From contig CACNAI010000006.1 of NCBI GenBank assembly GCA_902618335.1, positions 1 to 50,566 of the forward strand: DNA of 50,566 nucleotides, read 5' to 3'. How positions within the stretch are numbered: position 1 is the first letter of the stretch; each line of letters starts with the position of its first letter. Positions 19,930 to 28,360 of this stretch are shown piece by piece. Position numbers and translations under genes: made by a program. Under the pieces are notes generated by a model. That model made no database searches. It saw only the letters and a program-made list of their open reading frames with translations, and was not told the DNA's origin. This DNA is from an uncultured Prochlorococcus sp. (GTDB lineage: Bacteria; Cyanobacteriota; Cyanobacteriia; PCC-6307; Cyanobiaceae).

Positions 19930-20475
19930 ATGCAATCCGAGAGTCAAGAATCACTTTTTAATAAAAACACAAAGGCAATATTAGTTTTGATCATTGCTAT
20001 TATTATTATTATTTTGGGTTTATGTAGAAGCATCTTTTTTCAATCAAATTACCTTCTTAGGAGTTTTGGAGAATCCTCAGTTGATCCTGAAATCGCTTTT
20101 AACAACAATAAGCCTACTTTTCTTGAATTTTATGCTGAGTGGTGTGAAGTTTGCAAAGAAATGGCACCAAAAGTTTCTAATTTAAAAGATGAATATCAAA
20201 AAGATATTAATTTTGTTTTTTTAAATGTTGATAATCAAAAATGGGATTATTACATTAGAAAATTTGAAGTCAATGGTATTCCTCAAGTTAATCTTTTTGA
20301 TGGAAATGGCAATTTAAAATCTACTTTTATTGGTAAGCAAGAAGAAATAAATATAAGAGAATCCATTGCTAATTTAGAAAAAAAAGTGGAATCTCAAGAA
20401 GAAATTATTAATACTGAATTTTCAGCAATCAAAGAAAATAAAAACAATGAGATTAGCCCTCGTAGGCATGGATGA
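19930..20475 (+). CDS. txlA: Membrane-anchored thioredoxin-like protein (TxlA/HCF164 type)
   Basis: A 181-residue protein with one N-terminal membrane segment (AILVLIIAIIIIILGLCR) and a thioredoxin domain. The active site is FYAEWCEVCKEMAPK, so the CxxC is CEVC, and the cis-Pro follows in VNGIPQVNLFDGNG. This matches the TxlA/HCF164 group, which passes reducing power across the thylakoid membrane for cytochrome assembly. The charged C-terminal tail is family-variable. It converges with thyX with 3 nt between stops. Confidence 0.85.
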   Translation: MQSESQESLFNKNTKAILVLIIAIIIIILGLCRSIFFQSNYLLRSFGESSVDPEIAFNNNKPTFLEFYAEWCEVCKEMAPKVSNLKDEYQKDINFVFLNVDNQKWDYYIRKFEVNGIPQVNLFDGNGNLKSTFIGKQEEINIRESIANLEKKVESQEEIINTEFSAIKENKNNEISPRRHG

Positions 20476-20478
20476 TTT

Positions 20479-21111
20479 TTACCAATCTAAAGATTTTGAT
20501 ACGACAGGAAAACTTGTTTTAAAAATTGTCTTGCATTGTTCTGCAATAGATTTATGCTCTTGTTGGGTGCCATTAGCTGATCTCAAATGAATATAATGTA
20601 TCCATGATCTGCATGATCCAGACATATAGATTCTGGTTGGAGTGGCTAATGGCAAAACAAATCTCGCACACTCTTTAGCTATTCCCTCAGTAAGTAAATC
20701 TTCATATAAATCTGAAGCCGCTTTAAAATGTGAAGCAATTTTTGCATTAAATCTTTTTTTTAGCTCATCGGGGAGGTCAGGAATAGAATTTTGCCTATTT
20801 TTAAAATCTTGTCTTCTTAACTCTGGTAAAGGAATGTTTCCCAACTGAGAACTATCTGCATATCTCTGAGAAAATTCTTGGAAAGTAAATGATCTATGTC
20901 TTAAAATTTGAGCTGCAATTCCTCTATTGGTTTCTATTTGTAAGGTCATAAATGACTGCTCAAATACACTCCAATGTTCATTTTTAATGCAATAACTCAA
21001 TAACTTGGAATAATCTTCATTGTTCTGATTAGTTGGGTTACTTACTCTTGCAATGTAAGCCATTGTTTTTTCTGCATTAGGAGTTAGTGAAATTAGTTCA
21101 ACTTTACTCAT
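20479..21111 (-). CDS. thyX: Flavin-dependent thymidylate synthase
   Basis: ThyX makes dTMP from dUMP using FAD, NADPH and methylenetetrahydrofolate. The 210 residues carry the ThyX motif as RHRSFTFQEFSQRY (residues about 71-84), a variant of RHRxxSxNExSxRY. YIHLRSANGTQQEHKSIAEQ near 172 is the second dUMP/flavin block. It is the last gene of a tight operon with dcd (1 nt gap) and the CobO-like gene. No thyA is visible in the window. Confidence 0.95.
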   Translation of the reverse strand: MSKVELISLTPNAEKTMAYIARVSNPTNQNNEDYSKLLSYCIKNEHWSVFEQSFMTLQIETNRGIAAQILRHRSFTFQEFSQRYADSSQLGNIPLPELRRQDFKNRQNSIPDLPDELKKRFNAKIASHFKAASDLYEDLLTEGIAKECARFVLPLATPTRIYMSGSCRSWIHYIHLRSANGTQQEHKSIAEQCKTIFKTSFPVVSKSLDW

Positions 21112-21112
21112 T

Positions 21113-21706
21113 TTAAATCTTTGCCAAAGTTACTTTTTCTGGTTGATTTTGATATTTACCCTTTCTGTCGTCATATGTTGTGGAGCACGGATCTCCCTCG
21201 AAAAAGAGTAATTGACAGATACCCTCGTTAGCATAAATTCTACAATCTGCACCTGAACTATTACTAAACTCTAAAGTGAGGTGCCCTTCCCATCCTGCCT
21301 CTGCGGGAGTTGTATTAACTATTATCCCTAGTCTTGCGTAAGTACTTTTACCAATACAAATTACAGTTATATTTTCTGGTACTTTCATCTTTTCCAAAGC
21401 AACTCCTAAACCATAGGAATGAGCCGGAAGAATAAAATAGTCTCCATCATTATCATGATGAAGATTAGTTTTTTCTAAATTATCAGGATTAAATTTTTTG
21501 GGATTCATAACTGTACCCGGGACATGTCTAAAAATTAGAAATTCTTTTGATGAAAGTCTTAAATCATAGCCATAGGATGAACATCCATAACTCAAAACTG
21601 GCTTCTGTTGATTATTTGGCTCGAGATGCCTCACCAAATCAGATTGGAAGGGCTTTATCATTCCTTCTGATGCTTTTTGATTTATCCAGAGATCATTTTT
21701 AAGCAT
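21113..21706 (-). CDS. dcd: dCTP deaminase
   Basis: It deaminates dCTP to dUTP, the source of dUMP for ThyX next door. The 197 residues include LSYGCSSYGYDLRLS, the central KSTYARLGIIVNTTPAEAGW with the catalytic Glu region, and EGHLTLEFSNSSG. Length and content fit the monofunctional Dcd rather than the Dcd/Dut fusion, though that should be tested. The 4-nt gap to the CobO-like gene and 1-nt gap to thyX indicate one transcript. Confidence 0.94.
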   Translation of the reverse strand: MLKNDLWINQKASEGMIKPFQSDLVRHLEPNNQQKPVLSYGCSSYGYDLRLSSKEFLIFRHVPGTVMNPKKFNPDNLEKTNLHHDNDGDYFILPAHSYGLGVALEKMKVPENITVICIGKSTYARLGIIVNTTPAEAGWEGHLTLEFSNSSGADCRIYANEGICQLLFFEGDPCSTTYDDRKGKYQNQPEKVTLAKI

Positions 21707-21710
21707 TTTT

Positions 21711-22292
21711 TTATGAGCGAAGTTCTGTAAATTGGTTAGCCATTAATAATAATTCTTTGGGTATACCTGTACCAGTAAGGATTACATCTCCAGACATAAA
21801 TCGGTTTTCAAGTGTTGAAATCAAATCATCCTTTTTGATAATATTCATCTCAATAGCAAGAAAAATTTCATCAAGAATTATTTGATCATTTTCACCAGAA
21901 AGTAATTCTTTTTTGCAAAACTTCCATAATTTATAAATAGATTCATGAATAGATTCTTTTAAAATTTTATTATTTTTAATTTCTTCATAATTGTATTGAT
22001 CAAAGGAATGTGATGATCTTATCCAAGTTAAATTTCCACAAAGCTTTACTGCATTAGCTGTCCCTTGATTAACCCCTCCTTTCATGAATTGAACTAAAAG
22101 TACTTTTCTGCCAAGAGCGGCATTTCTTAGCGAATCTCTAATGATAGAGGAATAACTTCCTCTATAAGAAGATTGATAGATTTGGATTTGCCCGTTTTGT
22201 GTAAATCGTTTTAAATTTTTTTTGTTCTCAGGAATTATTTTTACATTATCAAGATTACTTTTGGAATAATGATTAGATGAACTAATTACCAT
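21711..22292 (-). CDS. CobO/BtuR-like protein with a degenerate P-loop
   Basis: The 193-residue protein aligns by eye with corrinoid adenosyltransferases (CobO/BtuR): GRKVLLVQFMKGGVNQG matches the RVLMVQFIKG block, IILDEIFLAIEMNII matches the LDE helix and DVILTGTGIPKELLLMA matches the C-terminal VILTGR block. The expected Walker A (GDGKGKT-type), which should come right after the first strand IQIY, is replaced by QSSYRGSYSSII and has no Lys. Whether it still binds ATP is doubtful. It heads the operon with dcd and thyX. A true adenosyltransferase would serve a B12-dependent ribonucleotide reductase; that link is inference. Confidence 0.75.
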   Translation of the reverse strand: MVISSSNHYSKSNLDNVKIIPENKKNLKRFTQNGQIQIYQSSYRGSYSSIIRDSLRNAALGRKVLLVQFMKGGVNQGTANAVKLCGNLTWIRSSHSFDQYNYEEIKNNKILKESIHESIYKLWKFCKKELLSGENDQIILDEIFLAIEMNIIKKDDLISTLENRFMSGDVILTGTGIPKELLLMANQFTELRS

Positions 22293-22308
22293 TATTTTGG
22301 AACTTTAT

Positions 22309-22350
22309 CTATATGCAGTATAGTTAGTTTTTTATTGGCCCTGCATATAG
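22309..22350. promoter_or_regulatory. 10-bp perfect inverted repeat between cobO-like and ntcA
   Basis: ctatatgcag (22309-22318) and ctgcatatag (22341-22350) are exact reverse complements separated by 22 nt. The left arm begins 17 nt upstream of the cobO-like ATG. A TATACT on the minus strand (22322-22317) and a TATAGT on the plus strand (22346-22351) overlap the inner or outer edges of the arms. It may be an operator for a dimeric regulator on the divergent promoters, or an RNA hairpin. Confidence 0.5.
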
Positions 22351-22433
22351 TGTAATTTTACTTAAAAAAGTTTAGATAAATATTGAAACCATGCCTGGGA
22401 ACTTTAAATAGAAACCAATAAGAATCGAAAATT

Positions 22434-22475
22434 GTTACTGTTGATACAAGATATTTCAAGGTGTCTTCTTAAATT
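22434..22475 (+). promoter_or_regulatory. NtcA-type promoter of ntcA (probable autoregulation)
   Basis: GTT (22434-22436), N8 and TAC (22445-22447) form an NtcA site with one mismatch to GTA-N8-TAC, inside tgttactgttgataca. Exactly 22 nt later TAAATT (22470-22475) fits the TAN3T -10 box. This spacing is the classical NtcA-activated promoter. Transcription would start about 15 nt before the ATG. ntcA autoregulation is known in other cyanobacteria. Confidence 0.6.
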
Positions 22476-22496
22476 TTTTTTATAGTCAAGATATTT

Positions 22497-23231
22497 ATGA
22501 TCCCTTCTTCTCCAGGATTCAGCCGCTTTAATGGGCAACAAGCCGGACAAAGCAAAATTAACTCTGTTGGAGAACGTTTTCCAATAAATAGAACTTTAAT
22601 GGAAGTAATTAAAGGTCTAGAGGGCGCAAGCACAGAAATGGTTGAGAGATCTAAAACAATATTTTTCCCTGGCGATCCTGCTGAAAGAGTTTATCTGATA
22701 AGAAGAGGAGCAGTAAGGTTATCAAGAGTTTATGAGTCAGGCGAAGAGATAACTGTTGCTCTTTTAAGAGAGAATAGTTTATTCGGAGTTTTATCTCTAT
22801 TAACAGGTCATAGATCTGATCGATTTTATCATTCAATAGCTTTCACAAGAGTTGAAATGATAACAGCACCTGCGAATTCTGTTTTAAGAGCAATAGAAGA
22901 AGATGCTTCAGTAGGACTTTTACTTTTGCAGGGTCTTTCAAGTAGGATTCTGCAAACAGAAACAATGATAGAAACTCTTACTCACAGAGATATGTCTTCT
23001 CGTTTAGTAAGCTTTTTAATGGTTCTTTGTAGAGACTTTGGAGTCGCCAGTGAAAAAGGTATTACAATAGATTTAAGGCTTTCACATCAAGCTATTGCTG
23101 AAGCTATCGGTTCAACTAGAGTAACGATTACGAGATTATTGGGAGATTTAAAAGATTCTGGGCTACTCAATATCGAAAGAAAAAAAATTACAGTATTTGA
23201 CCCCATAGCTCTTGCAAAAAGATTTAATTGA
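22497..23231 (+). CDS. ntcA: Global nitrogen regulator NtcA (CRP/FNR family)
   Basis: NtcA activates nitrogen-assimilation genes when 2-oxoglutarate is high. The 244-residue product has an N-terminal cyclic-nucleotide-type beta-roll domain, which in NtcA senses 2-oxoglutarate ([20 protein letters not shown] through [10 protein letters not shown]). A dimer helix follows, and a C-terminal helix-turn-helix, [20 protein letters not shown], precedes the tail [19 protein letters not shown]. That recognition helix is typical for NtcA and binds GTA-N8-TAC. The gene is divergent from the thyX operon. Upstream of it lies a well-formed NtcA-type promoter. An amt1 gene with a perfect NtcA site is 13 kb downstream. 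Confidence 0.98.
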   Translation: MIPSSPGFSRFNGQQAGQSKINSVGERFPINRTLMEVIKGLEGASTEMVERSKTIFFPGDPAERVYLIRRGAVRLSRVYESGEEITVALLRENSLFGVLSLLTGHRSDRFYHSIAFTRVEMITAPANSVLRAIEEDASVGLLLLQGLSSRILQTETMIETLTHRDMSSRLVSFLMVLCRDFGVASEKGITIDLRLSHQAIAEAIGSTRVTITRLLGDLKDSGLLNIERKKITVFDPIALAKRFN

Positions 23232-23270
23232 TTCATCATTAATTATGATGTATTGAGTATATGAAATCGT

Positions 23271-24230
23271 GTGGCCTGGATTTTAATTGTTTTTTTAATA
23301 TTACTAGGAGGATTAATTGCACCATTTGGTGATCTTCTTGGCACAAGGATCGGTAAAGCAAGATTCAGTATTTTAAAATTAAGACCAAAAAAAACAGCGA
23401 CAATCGTAACCATAATAACTGGAGGCTTTATTAGTGCTATATCCATTGGATTATTGCTCTTGGTTAGTGAAGAATTTAGGCAAAGATTATTTGTGGATAT
23501 TCCTTTTTTACAAAAAACATTGGATGACAGTAAAAAGGCACTTATTCCTTTGCAAAAAGAAAGAAGCAAGCTTGAAGCTAAAATTAATGAAAAAGAAAAA
23601 GAACTAAATAAACTAAAAAGTGATGTTAAGGAATTTAGAAGTGGAAATGTAGTTATTAAAAGGGGGCAAACTTTATTTATCGCAGAAATTAACTCTAATC
23701 CAAATATAAAATCAGATTTAGGAAAGATATATAATACTGCTGATAGATATGTCCAAAAAATAGTAATACCAAGTAAAAAAGAAATAAAAAATATTCTCTT
23801 GTGGAGACCTAGTGATATTTCTAAAATTGAAGAAGTTACTGCAAAAAACGGGAGCTGGATCTTATTAATTAAATCAGCAACAAATGTTTTAAAAGGAGAT
23901 AATTTTGTTGTTGTCTATCCTGATTTGTTACAAAATAAAATTATCCTAAGAAAGGGTGAAGTTATTACGAGCGAAATTTTAGAAAAAAATGAGCTTGACT
24001 ATAGGAATGTCAATTCAAAAGTTAAAACTCTGTTGACAAAAACGAGCGATAAAATGAGGGTAAGGGGATCTATTGTTAATGAAATTACTACTCGAGGGGA
24101 ATTTGTAAAAAAAATCAGAGATTCGTTAAAGAATAATAAGAATATTCAATATCAATTAGATGTGGTATCCATTAGGGATAGTAAACCTGCAGAACCAATA
24201 ATAGTTGATTTGAAAATTACTGAATTATAA
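23271..24230 (+). CDS. DUF3084-type membrane-anchored coiled-coil protein
   Basis: A 319-residue protein from a GTG start. Two hydrophobic segments at the N-terminus (ILIVFLILLGGLIAPFGDLL and a TIVTIITGGFISAISIGLLL stretch) surround the motif GDLLGTRIGKARFSILKLRPK, typical of DUF3084. A coiled-coil follows (KALIPLQKERSKLEAKINEK and beyond), then a mixed C-terminal domain. Cyanobacteria carry this family, often near RuvC-like genes as here (6 nt gap). Function unknown; a cell-envelope or DNA-associated anchor is only a guess. Confidence 0.8.
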   Translation: MAWILIVFLILLGGLIAPFGDLLGTRIGKARFSILKLRPKKTATIVTIITGGFISAISIGLLLLVSEEFRQRLFVDIPFLQKTLDDSKKALIPLQKERSKLEAKINEKEKELNKLKSDVKEFRSGNVVIKRGQTLFIAEINSNPNIKSDLGKIYNTADRYVQKIVIPSKKEIKNILLWRPSDISKIEEVTAKNGSWILLIKSATNVLKGDNFVVVYPDLLQNKIILRKGEVITSEILEKNELDYRNVNSKVKTLLTKTSDKMRVRGSIVNEITTRGEFVKKIRDSLKNNKNIQYQLDVVSIRDSKPAEPIIVDLKITEL

Positions 24231-24236
24231 ACATTT

Positions 24237-24674
24237 ATGTTAAAAGTAATATCTATTGATCCAGGGAAAAATAAATGTGGATTGATAGTAGCTGATTTAG
24301 GCGTAAAGAAAGTCGATAAAGCCATCATTGTAAAAACTGAATTACTTGAGGATTATGTGAGAACAATAAATAACAGTGAAGATATAACAAAAATTATTAT
24401 TGGAAACGGCACAACCAGTAAGGAGATTAGAGAAAAGCTGAATTTTTTTAAAAAAGAAATAATCACATTTGAAGAAAAAAATACTACTTTTAGAGCCAAA
24501 GAAAGATATTTTGAATTTTTTCCAATTAGCGGTTTGAAGTTTTTGATTCCTAGGGAGGTTTTTCTTCTGAATAAAAATTTAGATGCTCTTTCAGCTTTAA
24601 TAATTTTGGAGGATTATTGCAAAATGAAGTTTACTTTGAATCAAGATATAGACTTTAAAACTTGGCTGAAATAA
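24237..24674 (+). CDS. RuvC/YqgF-like RNase H-fold protein
   Basis: A 145-residue protein starting VISIDPGKNKCGLIV, the first strand of an RNase H fold with an acidic catalytic Asp, followed by ITKIIIGNGTTSKEIREKL. ITFEEKNTTFRAKERYFEF has a Glu at the second catalytic position. LDALSALIILEDY near the C-terminus supplies a third acidic residue. This resembles YqgF or RuvC-type nucleases, but it is neither canonical ruvC nor the standard yqgF by length and motif. It follows the DUF3084 gene closely, and its 3' end overlaps the convergent DUF3146 gene by 20 nt. Confidence 0.75.
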   Translation: MLKVISIDPGKNKCGLIVADLGVKKVDKAIIVKTELLEDYVRTINNSEDITKIIIGNGTTSKEIREKLNFFKKEIITFEEKNTTFRAKERYFEFFPISGLKFLIPREVFLLNKNLDALSALIILEDYCKMKFTLNQDIDFKTWLK

Positions 24675-24912
24675 TGAACTTATATTCGTTACCAGCTTCT
24701 AGCTCATAATCTTTTTTTAATAAAAATCGTAATAAGGCATCTTGAATTAATGCTCTTCCCAGAGGAGGATTCACTAATAATAAACCTTTATTAAAAGACC
24801 ATGTAAACGTCCATTTAAATTGACTAGCTACCACAACTCCTTTAATTTGCTTTTTCGAGAAGCAATATTCTTTAACGCTTAAATTCGCAATTGTTTCAGG
24901 TTTTGAAAGCAT
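24655..24912 (-). CDS. DUF3146-type small protein
   Basis: An 85-residue protein whose core FKWTFTWSFNKGLLLVNPPL followed by GRALIQDALLRFLLKKDYEL and the end YKFIISAKF match the cyanobacterial DUF3146 family from memory. It is soluble, with alternating beta-strand-like stretches. It lies 3 nt downstream of pth on the same strand, so the two are probably co-transcribed. Function unknown. Confidence 0.82.
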   Translation of the reverse strand: MLSKPETIANLSVKEYCFSKKQIKGVVVASQFKWTFTWSFNKGLLLVNPPLGRALIQDALLRFLLKKDYELEAGNEYKFIISAKF

Positions 24913-24915
24913 TTC

Positions 24916-25518
24916 TTAAATTTGATCTTTATCAAAAGAATTTAATTCGTTAATTATATGTTCCTCTTTCATGGTGTTAAGTTGTTCAAGGGATTCTATT
25001 ACTTTTTTATATACTTTATCTAATATTGATTCTTCTTCTAAAGAAATATTCCCTAATACATGAGAAATAGTATTGAAATTTTTTGTTTCTTTGATTGTTG
25101 GAGGAGAACCAATACCAATTCTTATTCTATTAAAGTTATGAGTTTGTAGTTTCTCAATGATGCTTTTAAGACCATTATGACCACCGGAGCTCCCTTTTTT
25201 TCTGAATCTTATTTTCCCAAGGGGAAGATCTTTATCATCGACTATTATAAAAATTTGATCTAAATTAATTTTGTACCAATCTACTATTGCTCTGACAGCA
25301 TCACCACTATTGTTCATAAACGTATTTGGTAAAAATAACCTGTAAGTGGAATCTTTAATTTTGAATTCTGAGAAGTAACTTTTAAGTTTATCTTTTAATA
25401 AAAAATTTGAATTATATTTTTTTGAGAGATTTTCAAGTAATAAAAAACCAATATTATGTCTACTTTTGGAGTATTTTTTACCTGGATTTCCTAAACCAAT
25501 TAGATATATTTCATTCAT
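24916..25518 (-). CDS. pth: Peptidyl-tRNA hydrolase
   Basis: It frees tRNA from peptidyl-tRNA that drops off ribosomes. The 200-residue protein has the Pth signature YLIGLGNPGKKYSKSRHNIG with the catalytic His, then FLPNTFMNNSG near 70, VDDKDLPLGKIRFRKKGSSG (catalytic Asp) near 93 and GGHNGLKSI near 112. Length is usual. It precedes DUF3146 and is separated from psbH by 142 nt without a clear feature. Confidence 0.97.
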   Translation of the reverse strand: MNEIYLIGLGNPGKKYSKSRHNIGFLLLENLSKKYNSNFLLKDKLKSYFSEFKIKDSTYRLFLPNTFMNNSGDAVRAIVDWYKINLDQIFIIVDDKDLPLGKIRFRKKGSSGGHNGLKSIIEKLQTHNFNRIRIGIGSPPTIKETKNFNTISHVLGNISLEEESILDKVYKKVIESLEQLNTMKEEHIINELNSFDKDQI

Positions 25519-25660
25519 GATTTATAAATATGTCTCTTTTCATTGAGAATTATTAATATATAAATAACTATAACTAAGTAAATAAAAACAAAAAATCCCA
25601 AAAAAGTCCTTAAGTGATATTAGGATAAATTATATATTTTTTTGAAGGATATTCGGAAAT

Positions 25661-25861
25661 TTAGTTTCCGTTCCAATCTACTGAAAAACCCTGTAATAAA
25701 AGGGATTGGTTATAGATTTGTAGAAGAATAACTAAAAAAACCAGAAGTAAAAGACCTATGATAGTCATCACAGGAACTGCTCCCCAACCAGGTACGACTT
25801 TTCCTTGGCCTGAATTACCAATTGCTTTTAAGAGACTTCCTAATGCTGTTTTTTGGCCCAT
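25661..25861 (-). CDS. psbH: Photosystem II protein PsbH
   Basis: A 66-residue small PSII subunit with a single membrane segment ([20 protein letters not shown]) after [11 protein letters not shown], the typical PsbH lead-in, and a short C-terminal FSVDWNGN. It helps stabilise the QB region and D1 turnover in other organisms. psbN is divergent from it with an 80-nt gap, as in many cyanobacteria and plastids. Confidence 0.97.
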   Translation of the reverse strand: MGQKTALGSLLKAIGNSGQGKVVPGWGAVPVMTIIGLLLLVFLVILLQIYNQSLLLQGFSVDWNGN

Positions 25862-25941
25862 GTTAAATTCACAAAATCGAATATTATTTCGTTATTGTAT
25901 AAGAACTAATACATAAATTGTTTACAAACTTATCAAAATTG

Positions 25942-26094
25942 ATGCAAACTTTATCATCTGCTCCAGATCCTGCAGTTTCTATAGCAGTAACAATCCTTGC
26001 AATACTACTAGCCTTAACAGCTTTTGGTCTTTGGACTGCATTTGGACCCAAAGCTGCAAAGCTTACAGATCCTTGGGATGATCATGATGATTAA
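25942..26094 (+). CDS. psbN: PsbN, PSII assembly protein
   Basis: A 50-residue product starting MQTLSSAPDPAVSIAVTILA and ending KLTDPWDDHDD, with a single membrane segment (SIAVTILAILLALTAFGLWT) and the family GPKAAKLTDPW C-terminus. In plastids PsbN is needed for assembly and repair of PSII rather than being a stable subunit. It is divergent from psbH and followed by psbI in the same direction. Confidence 0.96.
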   Translation: MQTLSSAPDPAVSIAVTILAILLALTAFGLWTAFGPKAAKLTDPWDDHDD

Positions 26095-26202
26095 TCTCTT
26101 TGAAAGTATTTCAAAATTTTCCAAAAATACAAAAAGTAAACCTTTTACCATAAATTAAATATAAATTTAATAGGATATAAATCTGTTAGCACACGTAATT
26201 CC

Positions 26203-26331
26203 ATGCTTGCCCTTAAAATTTCTGTTTACACTATTGTCTTCTTCTTTGTTGGAATCTTCTTATTCGGATTTTTAGCAAGTGACCCAACTAGAACACCAAA
26301 CAGAAAAGACTTAGAAAGTCCTCAAGATTAA
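26203..26331 (+). CDS. psbI: Photosystem II protein PsbI
   Basis: A 42-residue single-helix subunit, [20 protein letters not shown], then [16 protein letters not shown], the strongly conserved end of PsbI. PsbI binds next to D1 in the PSII core. The gap to psbN is about 110 nt. The next gene starts 16 nt downstream in the same direction. Confidence 0.97.
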
Positions 26332-26347
26332 TTCTTATTAATTTAAA

Positions 26348-28354
26348 TTGAATAAAGGAATATCAAAAAAATTAATATTTTCTTCTTTTTTACTTATTAA
26401 TTTTATTCAGCCAGGAGAATCTTCTGACTTTTACAAAATTCAAAATAGAGATAAAAATTTATTTTTTCAAGAATGGTTGTCAAAATTTATAAATAATAAA
26501 AAATCATATTTTTCATTAGAAAATAATAATTTTGAAAGTTTTTTTATAGAAAAAAATTATGCAGAGAAAATTCCAAATACACTTCTAGCTGATCTAAGCC
26601 AAAAGCGAGAAGAGTTAGTCATCAAATCAGATAAACAATTTGAAATAAATAATGTTATTTATGCAGAAGGAAACGTATCTGTCTCATACAAAGGTAAACT
26701 TCTTAAGGCTGAAAATTTAATTTACGATAAGTTAAACAAAAAAATTACTGCTGAAGGAAATATATTTTTAATAATAGGAGATCAAATTTTTAATGTTTCG
26801 AAAATTGAGTATAACTTTGTTAGTGAAAAAGGTTATTTATTAGATGTTCAGGGATTTCTTAATACTAAGACCTTAATTACTGACTTATCCTCAAATTTCA
26901 GCTTATCAGATTTCAATAAGATAGAAGGTTTACTTGAATTAAAAAAAAAGGAAGTTTTATATACTCCTGGCATGGTTGAAAATTGGGTATTTTTTGCTGA
27001 TAAAATGTCTATAGATGGCGAAAAATGGAAAAGTAAAAAGGCTTTTTTCACTAATGATTTACTTGAATTGAAACAAGTTAAATTAGAAATAAATTCATTA
27101 GAAGTTATATCTGAAGCAGATAAATTACGATTTAAGTCATCTTTAAATTATTTAATATTTGAAGAAAAAGTATCAATTCCTTTTTGGTACGGGGAAAGAA
27201 CTTTAACTAAGACTGGGGCAGTAAATTTTTTAAATTTTGCTAACAGATGGAGCATAGGATATGAGAATTTAGATAAGGATGGTTATTTTATTGGGAGGAA
27301 ATTTAATCCTATAAATTTATTTGATGATTTTGTTATTGAGTTAGAGCCGCAATTTTTAATCCAGCGCTCATTAAATGGTTATACAAATAGTTTTGTTAGA
27401 AAGGATGAATCTATTACTTCAGAAAAGGTTCAAAGAAATACAAGTTTTAAAGATTATTTTGCTTTAAAATCACAAATAAAAGGTAGATTAGATAATTGGG
27501 ATTTGGAATTAGAAAAAAAATTAAATTCGTTTGATTTTGATATTTTTTCAGACGCATTTAGATTAAAAACTAGTTTAAGTAAAAAGATAAATTTTTTAAA
27601 TACAAAATGGGATAAAAGTTTCTATGGAGTCTACAGAGACAGGGTTTGGAATGGTTCACTTGGTGAAGCAGAAATTTATGCAGGTTTTGGTTCAAAATTA
27701 TCAAAAGAAAATAATTGGGTAGTTAAGGGCATTCAAAAGACAGAATATTTATCTTTAGGTTTGGCAAATTTAAAGTCAGAGGACTTAAATTCAAAAAATT
27801 TGGTAACCAGTATAAAAGGCAGCTTGTTTTATTCTCTAGACCAAAAATTTCCCATAATTATCGAGGATCCTAAAAATAAAGCTATTGATATTTCGTATAG
27901 TTATATTCCCGAACCAATAACTAAAGGGTTGAGTCTTAATACTAGATTAGAAGGATCATATTCTCTTTACAACAATGGAAATCATCAAGAATACTTAGGT
28001 CTAGGTCTAGGCCCGGAAATAATATTTGGAAATTTTAAAAATAAAAATTTTGACTATACACGTTTGAGTATTTTCCCTTTTTATAAATTTAATAGAGGCG
28101 AAAGTGTTTTTAAATTTGACCAAAATTATGAAAATCTTACATTAAATATTGCTTTTGATCAGCATTTATTTGGACCATTTACATTTCAAAGTAATGGCAC
28201 GTTAAATTTAACTAAGGATGCAGATGATTACGGAAAATTTATAGACTCTAAAGTCTCATTGAATTGGAAAAAAAGATCATACGATTTTGGAATCTTTTAT
28301 CAACCACATAATCAAATAGGAGGAATATCTTTCAACATATTTGGTTTTAAATAA
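26348..28354 (+). CDS. DUF3769 LptD/OstA-like outer-membrane protein
   Basis: A 668-residue protein from a TTG start, with a hydrophobic N-terminus that may be a signal peptide (KKLIFSSFLLINFIQPGESS). Residues about 95-170 resemble an OstA/LptA-type repeat (VIYAEGNVSVSYKGKLLKAE, then KKITAEGNIFLIIGDQ). The rest has alternating polar and aromatic strands like a beta-barrel and ends in aromatic Phe-Gly-Phe-Lys. This is the DUF3769 group, thought to be the cyanobacterial LptD-like lipopolysaccharide assembly barrel. The role is inference from the domain. It starts 16 nt after psbI. Confidence 0.8.
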   Translation: MNKGISKKLIFSSFLLINFIQPGESSDFYKIQNRDKNLFFQEWLSKFINNKKSYFSLENNNFESFFIEKNYAEKIPNTLLADLSQKREELVIKSDKQFEINNVIYAEGNVSVSYKGKLLKAENLIYDKLNKKITAEGNIFLIIGDQIFNVSKIEYNFVSEKGYLLDVQGFLNTKTLITDLSSNFSLSDFNKIEGLLELKKKEVLYTPGMVENWVFFADKMSIDGEKWKSKKAFFTNDLLELKQVKLEINSLEVISEADKLRFKSSLNYLIFEEKVSIPFWYGERTLTKTGAVNFLNFANRWSIGYENLDKDGYFIGRKFNPINLFDDFVIELEPQFLIQRSLNGYTNSFVRKDESITSEKVQRNTSFKDYFALKSQIKGRLDNWDLELEKKLNSFDFDIFSDAFRLKTSLSKKINFLNTKWDKSFYGVYRDRVWNGSLGEAEIYAGFGSKLSKENNWVVKGIQKTEYLSLGLANLKSEDLNSKNLVTSIKGSLFYSLDQKFPIIIEDPKNKAIDISYSYIPEPITKGLSLNTRLEGSYSLYNNGNHQEYLGLGLGPEIIFGNFKNKNFDYTRLSIFPFYKFNRGESVFKFDQNYENLTLNIAFDQHLFGPFTFQSNGTLNLTKDADDYGKFIDSKVSLNWKKRSYDFGIFYQPHNQIGGISFNIFGFK

Positions 28355-28360
28355 CTAAAT

